Positions 8,605 to 16,783 are shown, counted from the stretch's first letter. The stretch is DNA of 64,000 bases from Hymenobacter mucosus (GCF_900188255.1 NZ_FZNS01000005.1:310001-374000); one strand, 5' to 3'. Notes: generated by a model from the letters alone, not told the origin. Numbers and translations are program-made.

Positions 8605-9432
8605 ATGCACTTCTTTCGTCCTACATTTTTCGTCCTGTTATTGAGCGCGTTGCTACTTGGCTCGTGCAGCGGCTATCAGAAGCTGCTCAAGAGTAGCGAC
8701 GTCAATAAGAAGTACGAAGCCGCTACTCAGTATTATGAGAAGGGGGATTACTTCAAGGCTGGTAGCTTACTAGAAGAACTGCTGCCCTTGCTCAAAGGCC
8801 GCCCGGAAGCAGAGAAAGCGCAGTTTTACTTCGCCAATACCAACTTCCAGCAGCGTAACTACACGCTGAGCGCGTACTACTTCCAGCAGTTCTACGACAC
8901 GTACCCGAATTCTACCTTGGCTGAGGAAGCCATGTTCCTGCACGCTAAGTCGCTGTTTCGTGACTCTCCGGAGTTTCAACTCGACCAAACCAATACGCTT
9001 TCGGCCCTGGAAGGCATTCAGGAATTCCTGAACCGCTACCCCGAAAGCAAATTCCGCTCGGAAACCGAAGGAATGTCGCAGGAGCTACAAAAGAAGCTAG
9101 AGAATAAAGCTTTCCGTAGCGCCCGGTTGTATTACGATCTGCGCTACTACCAGTCCGCCGTGACGGCATTTACGAACTTCCAGCAGCAATATCCTTCCTC
9201 GGCTTACAACGAGCAGGCTGCCTTTCTTAAGCTAAACGCGCAGTACGACTTGGCGAAGGAAAGTGTAGAGCAGAAGCAGCGGGAGCGTTACTTAGAAGCT
9301 ATTGCCTTCTACCAGAATTTCATTGACACGTACCCGCAGAGCAAGAACCTCAAAGACGCCGAGCGTATGTACGACTTTGCCCGCGACGAAGTAGCTAAAC
9401 TAAAGCCTACCGAGCCAACAGCAGCTAAGTAA
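8605..9432 (+). CDS. bamD: Outer membrane protein assembly factor BamD
   Basis: A lipoprotein of the BAM complex that folds beta-barrels into the outer membrane. The signal peptide ends in a lipobox (LLLGSC, Cys near residue 19), and tetratricopeptide-like helices follow, with segments such as YEKGDYFKAGSLLEELLP and TYPNSTLAEEAMF. It is 275 residues from the ATG at 8605. The frame is open 61 codons further upstream into the OstA-like gene, but only the 8605 start gives a lipoprotein signal, and it sits just after a promoter. Gene order OstA-like, bamD, rpoZ, coaBC, DUF4835, recN recurs in Bacteroidota. Confidence 0.92.
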   Translation: MHFFRPTFFVLLLSALLLGSCSGYQKLLKSSDVNKKYEAATQYYEKGDYFKAGSLLEELLPLLKGRPEAEKAQFYFANTNFQQRNYTLSAYYFQQFYDTYPNSTLAEEAMFLHAKSLFRDSPEFQLDQTNTLSALEGIQEFLNRYPESKFRSETEGMSQELQKKLENKAFRSARLYYDLRYYQSAVTAFTNFQQQYPSSAYNEQAAFLKLNAQYDLAKESVEQKQRERYLEAIAFYQNFIDTYPQSKNLKDAERMYDFARDEVAKLKPTEPTAAK

Positions 9433-9517
9433 GGCAAACAAGACCTAGGATGTGCCTAGAGCACGATGAGCTACCGTCAGTAGCGGAAAGTGCCCTACTC
9501 CCTAGCTCGTTTGCATA

Positions 9518-9525
9518 TATCTTTC
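9518..9525 (+). promoter_or_regulatory. Probable -7 element for rpoZ
   Basis: TATCTTTC differs from TAnnTTTG at one base and lies 28 bases before the rpoZ ATG. No convincing -33 element was found. Confidence 0.4.
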
Positions 9526-9553
9526 ATTTGCACCTCAACACACACTACATAAG

Positions 9554-9898
9554 ATGAAGACTCCAAATAGCGTCCCTGCTTCTATCGTGACCCGCAACAT
9601 GTCGGACTTCGCGGCTGCAACTGGCAACGTGTACGAGAGCATTGCCATCATCTCGAAGCGCGCCAACCAAATTTCCGTGAAGCTGAAAGAGGAGCTGAAT
9701 GGTAAGCTGGCAGAATTTGCTACTACCGTCGACAATCTGGAGGAGGTATTCGAAAACCGTGAGCAGATCGAAATCAGCAAGCACTACGAGCGTCTGCCCA
9801 AGCCGACCAACCTCGCGGTAGAAGAGTTCTTGGAAGGCAAAGTACACTTCCGCACTCCGGCTGAGGAAGAAGTAACCGAAGCGCGCAAGCCCGAGTAA
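9554..9898 (+). CDS. rpoZ: DNA-directed RNA polymerase omega subunit (Rpb6-like)
   Basis: A small subunit that helps assemble the RNA polymerase core. The protein of 114 residues has the Bacteroidota form of omega, with segments such as TGNVYESIAIISKRANQI and KLKEELNGKLAEFA. An acidic C-terminal region follows (EEEVTEARKPE). In this phylum omega is short and diverged from the proteobacterial form, so it is often labelled as an Rpb6-like family protein. It sits between bamD and coaC and is followed by its own terminator hairpin. Confidence 0.85.
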   Translation: MKTPNSVPASIVTRNMSDFAAATGNVYESIAIISKRANQISVKLKEELNGKLAEFATTVDNLEEVFENREQIEISKHYERLPKPTNLAVEEFLEGKVHFRTPAEEEVTEARKPE

Positions 9899-9917
9899 AC
9901 TGCACAGTACTCCCTAA

Positions 9918-9965
9918 AAACGGATTACATAGATACCGCTCCGAACGGGTCTGTGTAATCCGTTT
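9918..9965 (+). terminator. Terminator after rpoZ
   Basis: A 12-bp stem (AAACGGATTACA, 9918-9929, with TGTAATCCGTTT, 9954-9965) has a loop that can fold further. It lies directly after the rpoZ stop and is followed by a T-rich stretch. Confidence 0.75.
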
Positions 9966-10030
9966 CGTTTGTGGGGGGAGCTTGTTGCTGAACTGTAGCC
10001 GTCCTGACCACCTTACTTCTGTATATTTCG

Positions 10031-10612
10031 ATGAGTACACCGGCATCTTCCTTGCTCGGCCGAAAGATTCTGCTGGGCGTGTGCGGTAGTATTGCCGCCT
10101 ACAAAGCGGCGCTAGTGGTGCGGCTGCTTGTGAAAGTCGGGGCGGAGGTACAAGTAGTACTTACTCCCTCAGCGCTAGCCTTCGTGACGCCGCTCACGCT
10201 AAGCACGCTTTCGAAAAAGCCGGTGCTGCAAGGCTTTCTGAAAGATGAAGTGGCAGGCGAGTGGCACAACCATGTGCATTTGGGCCTGTGGGCGGATGCG
10301 CTGGTAGTGGCTCCTGCTTCGGCCAACACACTGGGCCACCTCGCCAATGGCCTCTGCGACACCCTGCTGGATGCCGTATACCTGTCGGCGCGCTGCCCGG
10401 TATTTGTGGCGCCAGCTATGGATCTGGATATGTATCAGCACCCAGCTACGCAGGCTAACCTTAGACACCTGCGCCAATATGGTACTACTGTGTGGGATTC
10501 GCCAGCGGGAGAACTAGCCAGTGGCCTCAGCGGACCCGGTCGCATGCTAGAGCCAGAGGCCATTGTGGCATCCCTAGAAGACTTTTTTCAAGAGAAAAAG
10601 GAGCAGCAATAA
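10031..10612 (+). CDS. coaC: Phosphopantothenoylcysteine decarboxylase (CoaC half of a split CoaBC)
   Basis: An FMN-dependent decarboxylase of coenzyme A synthesis. The flavin-binding start GVCGSIAAYKAA, the active-site HNHVHLGLWAD, the PASANT motif, the APAMDLDMYQHP substrate clamp and the GELASGLSGPGRM turn are all present. The protein ends after 193 residues, where most bacteria continue into the ligase domain. The ligase is a separate gene 74 bases downstream. There is no sign of a simple frameshift: this gene ends in its own charged tail (FFQEKKEQQ), and coaB has its own promoter. Confidence 0.93.
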   Translation: MSTPASSLLGRKILLGVCGSIAAYKAALVVRLLVKVGAEVQVVLTPSALAFVTPLTLSTLSKKPVLQGFLKDEVAGEWHNHVHLGLWADALVVAPASANTLGHLANGLCDTLLDAVYLSARCPVFVAPAMDLDMYQHPATQANLRHLRQYGTTVWDSPAGELASGLSGPGRMLEPEAIVASLEDFFQEKKEQQ

Positions 10613-10647
10613 TCTACCTTTCCGAGCTACTTAGCCGCGGGCATTAG

Positions 10648-10678
10648 TTTGCTGCTAAAGTGGCCTCGGCTACTTTTT
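10648..10678 (+). promoter_or_regulatory. Promoter for coaB between the two halves of coaBC
   Basis: TTTG (10648-10651), exactly 19 bases, then TACTTTTT (10671-10678), one base off TAnnTTTG. The box ends 8 bases before the coaB ATG. Confidence 0.6.
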
Positions 10679-10686
10679 AGTATCTC

Positions 10687-11346
10687 ATGCAACACATGCG
10701 CGTCCTCGTTACTGCGGGCCCCACCTACGAACCCCTGGACCCAGTACGATTCATTGGCAACCATAGTACCGGCAAAATGGGCTACGCGCTGGCCGAAACC
10801 TTTGCCGCGGCCGGGGCTGACGTTACGCTGGTTAGCGGCCCAACAAGCTTGCCCAATCCAGGGCATCCCCGCATTCATACCCAGCGCGTACAAACGGCCG
10901 ATGAAATGTACGCTGCCGCCGCCGCCGTAGCAGGCACTGCCGATGTGTGGGTTTTTGCCGCCGCCGTGGCCGACTACAAACCCGCCCACGTAGCGCCGGA
11001 AAAAATCAAAAAGGCTGGTGATACGCTCACGTTGGAACTAGTAAAAAACGTGGACATTGCCGCCACGCTGGGGAAAACCAAGCGGCCCGAACAATTTTCT
11101 GTAGGTTTTGCGTTGGAGACTACAAACGAAGAAGCTCACGCCCTCGACAAGCTGCAGCGGAAGAACTTTGACCTCGTGGTCTTAAATTCTCTGCGCGATG
11201 CTGGGGCTGGCTTTCGGCACGATACCAACAAGGTAACCTTACTGGAAGCAGGAGGCCAAATGACTACCTTTGAGTTGAAGCCCAAAGCCGATGTGGCTCG
11301 CGACATTGTTCAGACCATCTTTGCCCGCTTGTCTCGCCATGCGTAA
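10687..11346 (+). CDS. coaB: Phosphopantothenate-cysteine ligase (CoaB half of a split CoaBC)
   Basis: Joins cysteine to phosphopantothenate using a nucleotide triphosphate. The start VLVTAGPTYEPLDPVRFIGN, the NHSTGKMG loop, the AAAVADYKP motif with its catalytic Lys and the KNVDIAATLG segment are standard for CoaB. The protein is 219 residues and would be the second half of the usual fused CoaBC. A second ATG at 10696 (MRVLVTAG) is an equally possible start. The gene overlaps the next one by 8 bases, so DUF4835 is probably cotranscribed with it. Confidence 0.92.
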   Translation: MQHMRVLVTAGPTYEPLDPVRFIGNHSTGKMGYALAETFAAAGADVTLVSGPTSLPNPGHPRIHTQRVQTADEMYAAAAAVAGTADVWVFAAAVADYKPAHVAPEKIKKAGDTLTLELVKNVDIAATLGKTKRPEQFSVGFALETTNEEAHALDKLQRKNFDLVVLNSLRDAGAGFRHDTNKVTLLEAGGQMTTFELKPKADVARDIVQTIFARLSRHA

Positions 11347-12262
11347 TTCTATGCTGCCGCTGTTCTTGGTGCCCGCACTGCTGCTGGCTCGCCCTACCAA
11401 GGCCCAGGAGTTGCTGGCCGAAGTGCGTGTCACTACCGAAAACGTGACCATCTCGGACCGTCAATTGGTGCAGCAGTTGCAGAACGATATTCAAACATTC
11501 CTTAACACCCGTCCCTTCACCAACATTACCTATCGGCCGCAGGAACGCATTCGGTGTCGCTTTTTCGTGGGCATTACGGAGATACCAGAGAACGGCACTT
11601 ACCGCGCCACAGTGCGTGTGCTCAGCACGCGTCCGGTGTATGGTACCGGCTACGAAACTAATCTGCTGAGCTACGCCGATAAGGGCTGGATTTTCAAGTA
11701 CTCGCCTCAAAACCCGATTGACTACTCGGAGAATACCTTCGTCGGCAACCTGTCGTCGCTGCTGTCCTTCTACGCCTACACTATTATTGGCATGGACCAA
11801 GACAGCTTTGCTCCATTGGGAGGCTCTCCGTACTACGACCGCGCCCGCGTTATTCTCAACAACGCTTCGTCGCAGGGGGCTGCCGTAACGGGCGAGGCAG
11901 ATAATGGCTGGACAGACAATGCGGAGCCTAATCGGTACATGCTGCTTAGTAACTTGCAAGACCCTCAGCTAGAGGCCTTCCGGCGAGGAATGTATGCCTA
12001 CTACCGGCAGGGCATGGATATCTTTATTACGAAGCCGGAGGAAGCCCGCGCCAGCATTGCCACGGCTATTCAAGGGATTCAGGAAGCCGTAGTGCGTCGC
12101 CCAAACACGTTGCTGGCCCGTTCTTTCTTCACCACAAAGTCGGAGGAAATTGCCAACGTGTTCCGAACCGGCACGGATCAGCAGCAGAAAGTGCAGCTAG
12201 TAAATACCCTTTCGGAAATTGACCCCACCAACTCGGCCCGCTACCAAACCATCTTGCGGTAG
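11339..12262 (+). CDS. DUF4835 family secreted protein
   Basis: A conserved Bacteroidota protein of unknown function. The signal peptide (MRNSMLPLFLVPALLLARPTKA) is followed by a mature part opening QELLAEVRVTTENV. The body has segments such as DIQTFLNTRPFTNITY and SENTFVGNLSSLLSFYAY. Length is 307 residues. The start at 11339 overlaps the coaB stop (ATGCGTAA), which points to translational coupling; 16 upstream codons are open inside coaB but would spoil the signal peptide. Family members lie beside coaBC and recN in many genomes of the phylum, but no function is assigned. Confidence 0.85.
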   Translation: MRNSMLPLFLVPALLLARPTKAQELLAEVRVTTENVTISDRQLVQQLQNDIQTFLNTRPFTNITYRPQERIRCRFFVGITEIPENGTYRATVRVLSTRPVYGTGYETNLLSYADKGWIFKYSPQNPIDYSENTFVGNLSSLLSFYAYTIIGMDQDSFAPLGGSPYYDRARVILNNASSQGAAVTGEADNGWTDNAEPNRYMLLSNLQDPQLEAFRRGMYAYYRQGMDIFITKPEEARASIATAIQGIQEAVVRRPNTLLARSFFTTKSEEIANVFRTGTDQQQKVQLVNTLSEIDPTNSARYQTILR

Positions 12263-12303
12263 AAAATAAAGACCCAGTGCTAAAAAATCTTCAGCGAAAA
12301 AAA

Positions 12304-12335
12304 TTGGCAATTAACTAAATGAGTTAGTAGCTTTG
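12304..12335 (+). promoter_or_regulatory. Promoter embedded in the recN leader hairpins
   Basis: ATTG with TTG at 12304-12306, a 21-base spacer and a perfect TAGCTTTG (12328-12335). A start a few bases downstream would make an RNA that begins with a terminator-like hairpin ahead of recN. Confidence 0.5.
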
Positions 12336-12346
12336 TTAAAGCTACT
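12326..12346 (+). promoter_or_regulatory. Hairpin competing with the terminator in the recN leader
   Basis: AGTAGCTTT (12326-12334) and AAAGCTACT (12338-12346) form a perfect 9-bp stem with loop GTT. The right arm is also the left arm of the next, longer hairpin, so the two folds exclude each other. Confidence 0.5.
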
Positions 12347-12384
12347 ACGCCCGTCATAGAGGCCGGCGTGGTAGCTTTTTCTTT
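12338..12384 (+). terminator. Terminator-like hairpin upstream of recN
   Basis: A 14-bp stem with one G-T pair (12338-12351 with 12365-12378) is followed by TTCTTT. It may end the coaB-DUF4835 message, or attenuate a transcript that starts at the promoter just before it. Confidence 0.65.
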
Positions 12385-12426
12385 GTCAGCTACGGCCGGC
12401 TGCCCGGCCCTCATTCATGGATTGCT

Positions 12427-14100
12427 ATGCTGGTAGACCTGCGCATCCGAAACTACGCCCTGATTGAGCAGTTGCAGCTGCAACCCTCGGCGCTACTCAA
12501 TATTATTACTGGTGAAACTGGCGCGGGTAAGTCCATTATGCTGGGCGCCATCGGCTTGCTGCTCGGCAACCGGGCCGACTCGCGCATGCTGTTCGACACG
12601 GAGAAGAAGTGCGTGATAGAAGGCCAGTTTGACATCAGCAGTTACCACCTGCAGGATATTTTCGAGTCCGAAGACCTGGACTATGATACGCAATGTATTC
12701 TGCGCCGTGAGATTAGCCCGGCCGGCAAAAGCCGAGCATTTGTAAACGATACGCCTGTGACGCTGGAAACCCTGCGCAACATTGGGGCGAATCTCATGGA
12801 TATTCACTCCCAGCACGATACGCTGCTGCTCGGAGATGCCGTATTTCAACTGAATCTGCTGGATTTATACGCTGGCTTAGTGCCTACCCGAGCCCAGTAC
12901 AGCGGCTCTTACCGCCAGTATCGGAAGCTGGAAGCCGACCTGAAAGCCTTAGAAGATCAAGTAGCCCAGGCCAACAAGGAGCTCGACTACCACAGCTTTT
13001 TGCTAAATGAGTTGGAGGATGCCCGCCTCGATAACGAACGGCAGGACGAGTTAGAGCAGGAAGTGAAACAGCTGGAGCACGCCGAGGAAATCAAGTTCAA
13101 GCTCACGCACGCTCTGCAAAGCCTCTCGGAAAGCGAATACTGCGTTACTAGTGGCCTCAAGGAAACTGCGTCGTTGCTTGGCCAAGTAGCCGCCTACTCC
13201 GATTCGTTTAAGGAGTTGAAAGAGCGCCTCGATTCCTGCTTGATTGAGCTGCACGACATTGCCGATGAGATAGAGGCCGCCGAGCGCCGCACAGAAGGCG
13301 ACCCCGCCCGCATTGATGAGCTGCAAAGCCGCTTGAACGTGCTCTATAACTTACAGCGCAAGCACCAAGTACGCGACGTAGTAGCACTACTAGCCGTGCG
13401 CTCCGACCTGCGCGAGAAGGTAGGCTCGGTATTAAACCTAGATAAGCAGATTGCCCGCCTCCGCCGCGACGCTGATAACGCCTTGGTTACGGTGAAAAAG
13501 CAGGCGACGCGCCTTTCGGAAGCCCGGCGTAAAGTGTTTCCTAAGTTCGAGAAGGAGTTGGCCGGGCTGCTGGTTGATTTGGGTATGCCGCACTCGCGCA
13601 TTGTGGTGCAGCACCAGGAAAGCCTGCCCGCTACCAGTGGCATTGATGTTATTAGTATTTTGTTCACGGCCAATAAAGGCGCCCAGCCCCAAACGCTCAG
13701 CAAAGCCGCTTCGGGCGGGGAGTTTTCGCGCCTGATGCTGTGCATCAAGTACATGCTGGCCGATAAAACGGCGCTGCCTACCATCGTATTCGACGAAATC
13801 GATACGGGTATCAGCGGGGAAATTGCGGTGAAAGTGGGTAGAATGATGCAACAGATGGCCCGTAAGCACCAACTCATCACCATCAGCCATTTGCCCCAAA
13901 TGGCCGCGGCCGGCGATGCGCACTACTTTGTATATAAAGAGGACCGCGCCGACCGCACTGTCAGCCGTATTCGCCCCCTAAACTTGGAGGAGCGCATTCA
14001 CGAAATTGCGCAGATGATTTCTGGGGCAAACCCCAGCCAGCACGCGTACCAAAGTGCCCGTGAGCTACTAGCCATGCGAGGCGAAGAGTTGGTAGGATAA
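12427..14100 (+). CDS. recN: DNA repair protein RecN
   Basis: An SMC-like ATPase that holds broken DNA ends during recombinational repair. Walker A GETGAGKS (29-36), a long central coiled coil (about 155-380, with heptad-like stretches such as ELEQEVKQLEHAEEI), the ABC signature KAASGGEFSRLMLC and Walker B TIVFDEIDTGISG are all present. The length of 557 residues is standard. A promoter and two competing hairpins lie ahead of it, and a long hairpin follows. No SOS-box call was attempted. Confidence 0.95.
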   Translation: MLVDLRIRNYALIEQLQLQPSALLNIITGETGAGKSIMLGAIGLLLGNRADSRMLFDTEKKCVIEGQFDISSYHLQDIFESEDLDYDTQCILRREISPAGKSRAFVNDTPVTLETLRNIGANLMDIHSQHDTLLLGDAVFQLNLLDLYAGLVPTRAQYSGSYRQYRKLEADLKALEDQVAQANKELDYHSFLLNELEDARLDNERQDELEQEVKQLEHAEEIKFKLTHALQSLSESEYCVTSGLKETASLLGQVAAYSDSFKELKERLDSCLIELHDIADEIEAAERRTEGDPARIDELQSRLNVLYNLQRKHQVRDVVALLAVRSDLREKVGSVLNLDKQIARLRRDADNALVTVKKQATRLSEARRKVFPKFEKELAGLLVDLGMPHSRIVVQHQESLPATSGIDVISILFTANKGAQPQTLSKAASGGEFSRLMLCIKYMLADKTALPTIVFDEIDTGISGEIAVKVGRMMQQMARKHQLITISHLPQMAAAGDAHYFVYKEDRADRTVSRIRPLNLEERIHEIAQMISGANPSQHAYQSARELLAMRGEELVG

Positions 14101-14113
14101 GGAAATAGAATTT

Positions 14114-14190
14114 TGTCATTCCGACCAAAGAAGGAGGGTAGAGCGGCTTCTTGCGGGGCACTCACACTCCTTCTTCAGATCGGAATGACA
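14114..14190. terminator. Imperfect long hairpin after recN, REP-like
   Basis: TGTCATTCCGA (14114-14124) pairs with TCGGAATGACA (14180-14190), and AAGAAGGAG (14128-14136) pairs with CTCCTTCTT (14167-14175) inside. A run of T follows at 14191. It fits a recN terminator. The TGTCATTCCGA arms resemble dispersed palindromic repeats seen in many genomes. Confidence 0.65.
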
Positions 14191-14239
14191 TTTTTTTACC
14201 TCTTTTGCACCTCCAAGTCTAATTTTCCCAACTCACCAT

Positions 14240-15070
14240 ATGGCCAATAACCTACTTGCTGGCAAAGTCGGCATCATCTCCGGGGCACTAAACGAAGAAT
14301 CCATTGCTTGGAAGGTAGCCCTGAAAGCACATGCCGAAGGGGCCCGCTTTGTACTGACCAATGCCCCGCTTGCTATGCGCATGGGCGAAATCAACAAGCT
14401 TTCGGAGCAGTGCAACGCCCCCATCATTCCGGCCGATGCCACCTCTATGGAGGACCTAGAGAAGCTGTTCAGCGGCGCCCAGGAGCAGCTCGGCGGCAAG
14501 CTCGATTTCGTACTGCACAGCATTGGCATGAGCGCCAACATTCGCAAGGGCAAGCACTACGGTGAGCTGAACTACGAGTGGTACCAGAAAACTCTGGATG
14601 TATCGGCCCTGTCGTTGCACAAGATGCTGGCCGTGGCCGAGAAGCAGGACGCCTTCAACGAGTGGGGCTCGGTAGTAGCCCTGAGCTACATTGCCGCCCA
14701 GCGGGCCTTCCTCGACTACACCGATATGTCGCAGGCCAAAGCCGTACTCGAAAGCATTGCCCGTAGCTACGGCCAGCGCCTAGGCAAACTGAAGAAAGTA
14801 CGCGTGAACACGGTGTCGCAGTCGCCCACCAAAACCACGGCCGGCACTGGTATCAGCGGCTTTGATGCCTTCTACACCTACGCCGATAAACTGTCGCCCT
14901 TGGGTAACGCTCCGGCCGAAGCCTGCGCCGACTACTGCATCAGCCTGTTCTCGGACCTGACCCGCTACGTGACTATGCAGAACCTCATGCACGACGGCGG
15001 CTTCAGCACCACTGGCATTTCAGAGGAAATTGTAGAGGTCATCACCGCTGGCACGTCGCAAAACTCATAG
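14240..15070 (+). CDS. fabI: Enoyl-[acyl-carrier-protein] reductase (NADH), FabI type
   Basis: Performs the last reduction of each fatty-acid elongation cycle. The cofactor site GIISGALNEESIAWK at the N-terminus is the FabI version of the Rossmann motif. The Tyr/Lys pair lies in LDYTDMSQAKAVLES, and RVNTVSQSPTKTTAGTGI matches the substrate-loop region. The protein of 276 residues is close to the usual size. It ends the plus-strand housekeeping block and is followed by a strong terminator. Confidence 0.94.
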   Translation: MANNLLAGKVGIISGALNEESIAWKVALKAHAEGARFVLTNAPLAMRMGEINKLSEQCNAPIIPADATSMEDLEKLFSGAQEQLGGKLDFVLHSIGMSANIRKGKHYGELNYEWYQKTLDVSALSLHKMLAVAEKQDAFNEWGSVVALSYIAAQRAFLDYTDMSQAKAVLESIARSYGQRLGKLKKVRVNTVSQSPTKTTAGTGISGFDAFYTYADKLSPLGNAPAEACADYCISLFSDLTRYVTMQNLMHDGGFSTTGISEEIVEVITAGTSQNS

Positions 15071-15094
15071 GAGGTTTGCCCTCATTATAAATAC

Positions 15095-15123
15095 AAAAGC
15101 CCGGCCTTCTGGTCGGGCTTTTT
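15095..15123 (+). terminator. Terminator after fabI
   Basis: AAAAGCCCGGCC and GGTCGGGCTTTTT form a GC-rich stem around the loop TTCT, ending in a run of T. Confidence 0.85.
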
Positions 15124-15431
15124 CCGTTTTGTCTAATGAATCGGGCGCAATTTGTGGCCGGTGATTGATCCAGAAGAAGCATCATTAGAGGAAAGGACTC
15201 CTTGCTGTATGTCAGATGGCAAGTAGCTGGGCTAATAAGCAAGTAAAGATTCAGCTACTCCTTGGCTAGGTCAATGTTGCTGGAGAGATGTGAAAAGGTA
15301 GAGAGTGCAAAGCAGACAGGTAGGCCAGGATATCTATAAGGCACACTAGTCTTTCTTCAACTCATCAGCATCCTCCACATCAGCGGCCCGTAGGTATAGG
15401 TCATCCGTTTCGGCAATATATTCTACCTGCC
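15124..15431. other. Intergenic stretch between fabI and the P450 gene
   Basis: About 308 bases with no convincing frame, RNA or hairpin. It must hold the P450 promoter, but I found no TAnnTTTG match. Confidence 0.5.
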
Positions 15432-16763
15432 ATGCCCAAGATTTTCCGCGACCCAAGTTTCGACAGTACCCTGGACGTACTGCGCGAAGGCTACCCTTTC
15501 CTATACAACCGTAGCCAGCGCTTCGACTCCGATATTTTCCAGATTCGGCTAATGGGCCTACCGGCCATTTGTCTGCACGGAGCCGAGGCCGCCGAGCTGT
15601 TCTACAACCCCAAGCTATTCATCCGGAAAGGGGCCGTACCGCGCCGAGTGCAAACCACGCTTATGGGCGTAGATGCCATTCAGACCCGCGACAATGGGGA
15701 GCACCGCTGCCGCAAGGAAATGTTTATGGCCTTAATGGGGCCCGCCAGTCGGGAGCGGCTCATGAGTCTGTTGGCCGGAGAGTGGCAGCGCTATGCCCAC
15801 CGCTGGGAGCAACTAGATAAGGTTGTGCTCTTCCGCGAAGCCCAGGAGATTTTGTGTCGGGCGGCCTGTGCCTGGGCCGAAGTTCCTTTGGCAGAGGACG
15901 AGGTAAGCAAGCGCGCCCGCGACTTTGGCGACATGGTGGATGGCTTCGGTGGTGTAGGGCCTCGGCACTGGCGCGGCAAGCAGGCCCGCAGCCGCGGCGA
16001 GAAGTGGATGCGCAGTATTATCCGGGCCATTCGGAAGGGGAAATTGCCGGTGCGGGAAGGCTCCCCGGCGCACACTGTGGCCTGGTACCGGGATGCAGAC
16101 GGCGAACTACTGGACGTGCAAATGGCCGCCATTGAGCTACTGAATGCTACCCGGCCCATTGTGGCTATTGCTACCTATATCACCTTTGCAGCTCTGGCCC
16201 TGCATGAACACCCCGCCTACCGCCAGCTGCTGCGCAACCCCGCCGACGACTATGCGGAGGTATTTGTACAGGAAGTACGTCGGTACTTCCCCTTCACCCC
16301 CTTTGTGGGTGCAATAGTGCGCGAGGATTTTACCTGGCACGGCTTCCAGTTTCCGAAGGGGACAATGGTGCTGCTGGATGTGTACGGTACCAACCGCGAC
16401 GAGCGGCAGTGGCCGGACCCCGAGGTGTTCTGGCCCGAGCGGTTCCGGCAGTGGCAGGATAATCCCTACGATTTCATTCCGCAGGGCGGCGGCGAGTACC
16501 TCACCGGCCACCGCTGCGCCGGCGAGTGGATTACCATTGAGGCCATGAAGCAAGCCGTAGCCTTCCTCAACGATGGTATCCGCTACGATGTGCCGGCCCA
16601 GGATCTGTATTACGACCTGACGCGCATGCCCACGCTGCCCGCCAGTGGCTTTGTGCTAACCAATGTGCGCGCCACTGGCAAAGGTGCCTTGGCGGCACTG
16701 CCTATGCCGGCCGCCGGCAGTGAGAAGGCTGCCGCAATGGGCTGTCCATTTCACAAGGGGTAA
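15432..16763 (+). CDS. CYP152-type cytochrome P450, H2O2-dependent fatty-acid peroxygenase
   Basis: A haem enzyme that hydroxylates or decarboxylates fatty acids with H2O2 instead of a reductase partner. The haem-ligand region reads IPQGGGEYLTGHRCAGEW, with the Cys at residue 362. Arg241-Pro242 (NATRPIVAI) matches the Arg-Pro that binds the fatty-acid carboxylate in CYP152 enzymes and replaces the usual acid-alcohol pair. The length of 443 is slightly over the usual 415 or so: a C-terminal extension ends in GCPFHKG, a Cys-Pro motif close to the stop. No ferredoxin or reductase gene is nearby, which agrees with peroxygenase chemistry. The assignment is by motif; the substrate is not known. Confidence 0.88.
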   Translation: MPKIFRDPSFDSTLDVLREGYPFLYNRSQRFDSDIFQIRLMGLPAICLHGAEAAELFYNPKLFIRKGAVPRRVQTTLMGVDAIQTRDNGEHRCRKEMFMALMGPASRERLMSLLAGEWQRYAHRWEQLDKVVLFREAQEILCRAACAWAEVPLAEDEVSKRARDFGDMVDGFGGVGPRHWRGKQARSRGEKWMRSIIRAIRKGKLPVREGSPAHTVAWYRDADGELLDVQMAAIELLNATRPIVAIATYITFAALALHEHPAYRQLLRNPADDYAEVFVQEVRRYFPFTPFVGAIVREDFTWHGFQFPKGTMVLLDVYGTNRDERQWPDPEVFWPERFRQWQDNPYDFIPQGGGEYLTGHRCAGEWITIEAMKQAVAFLNDGIRYDVPAQDLYYDLTRMPTLPASGFVLTNVRATGKGALAALPMPAAGSEKAAAMGCPFHKG

Positions 16764-16783
16764 GAAAGGTTGCCTAATGTCGA

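Noticed and set aside
10613..10686. A frameshift or sequencing error splitting coaBC
   Set aside because: The gap contains a promoter, and both halves have plausible ends of their own; one base change cannot restore a fusion.
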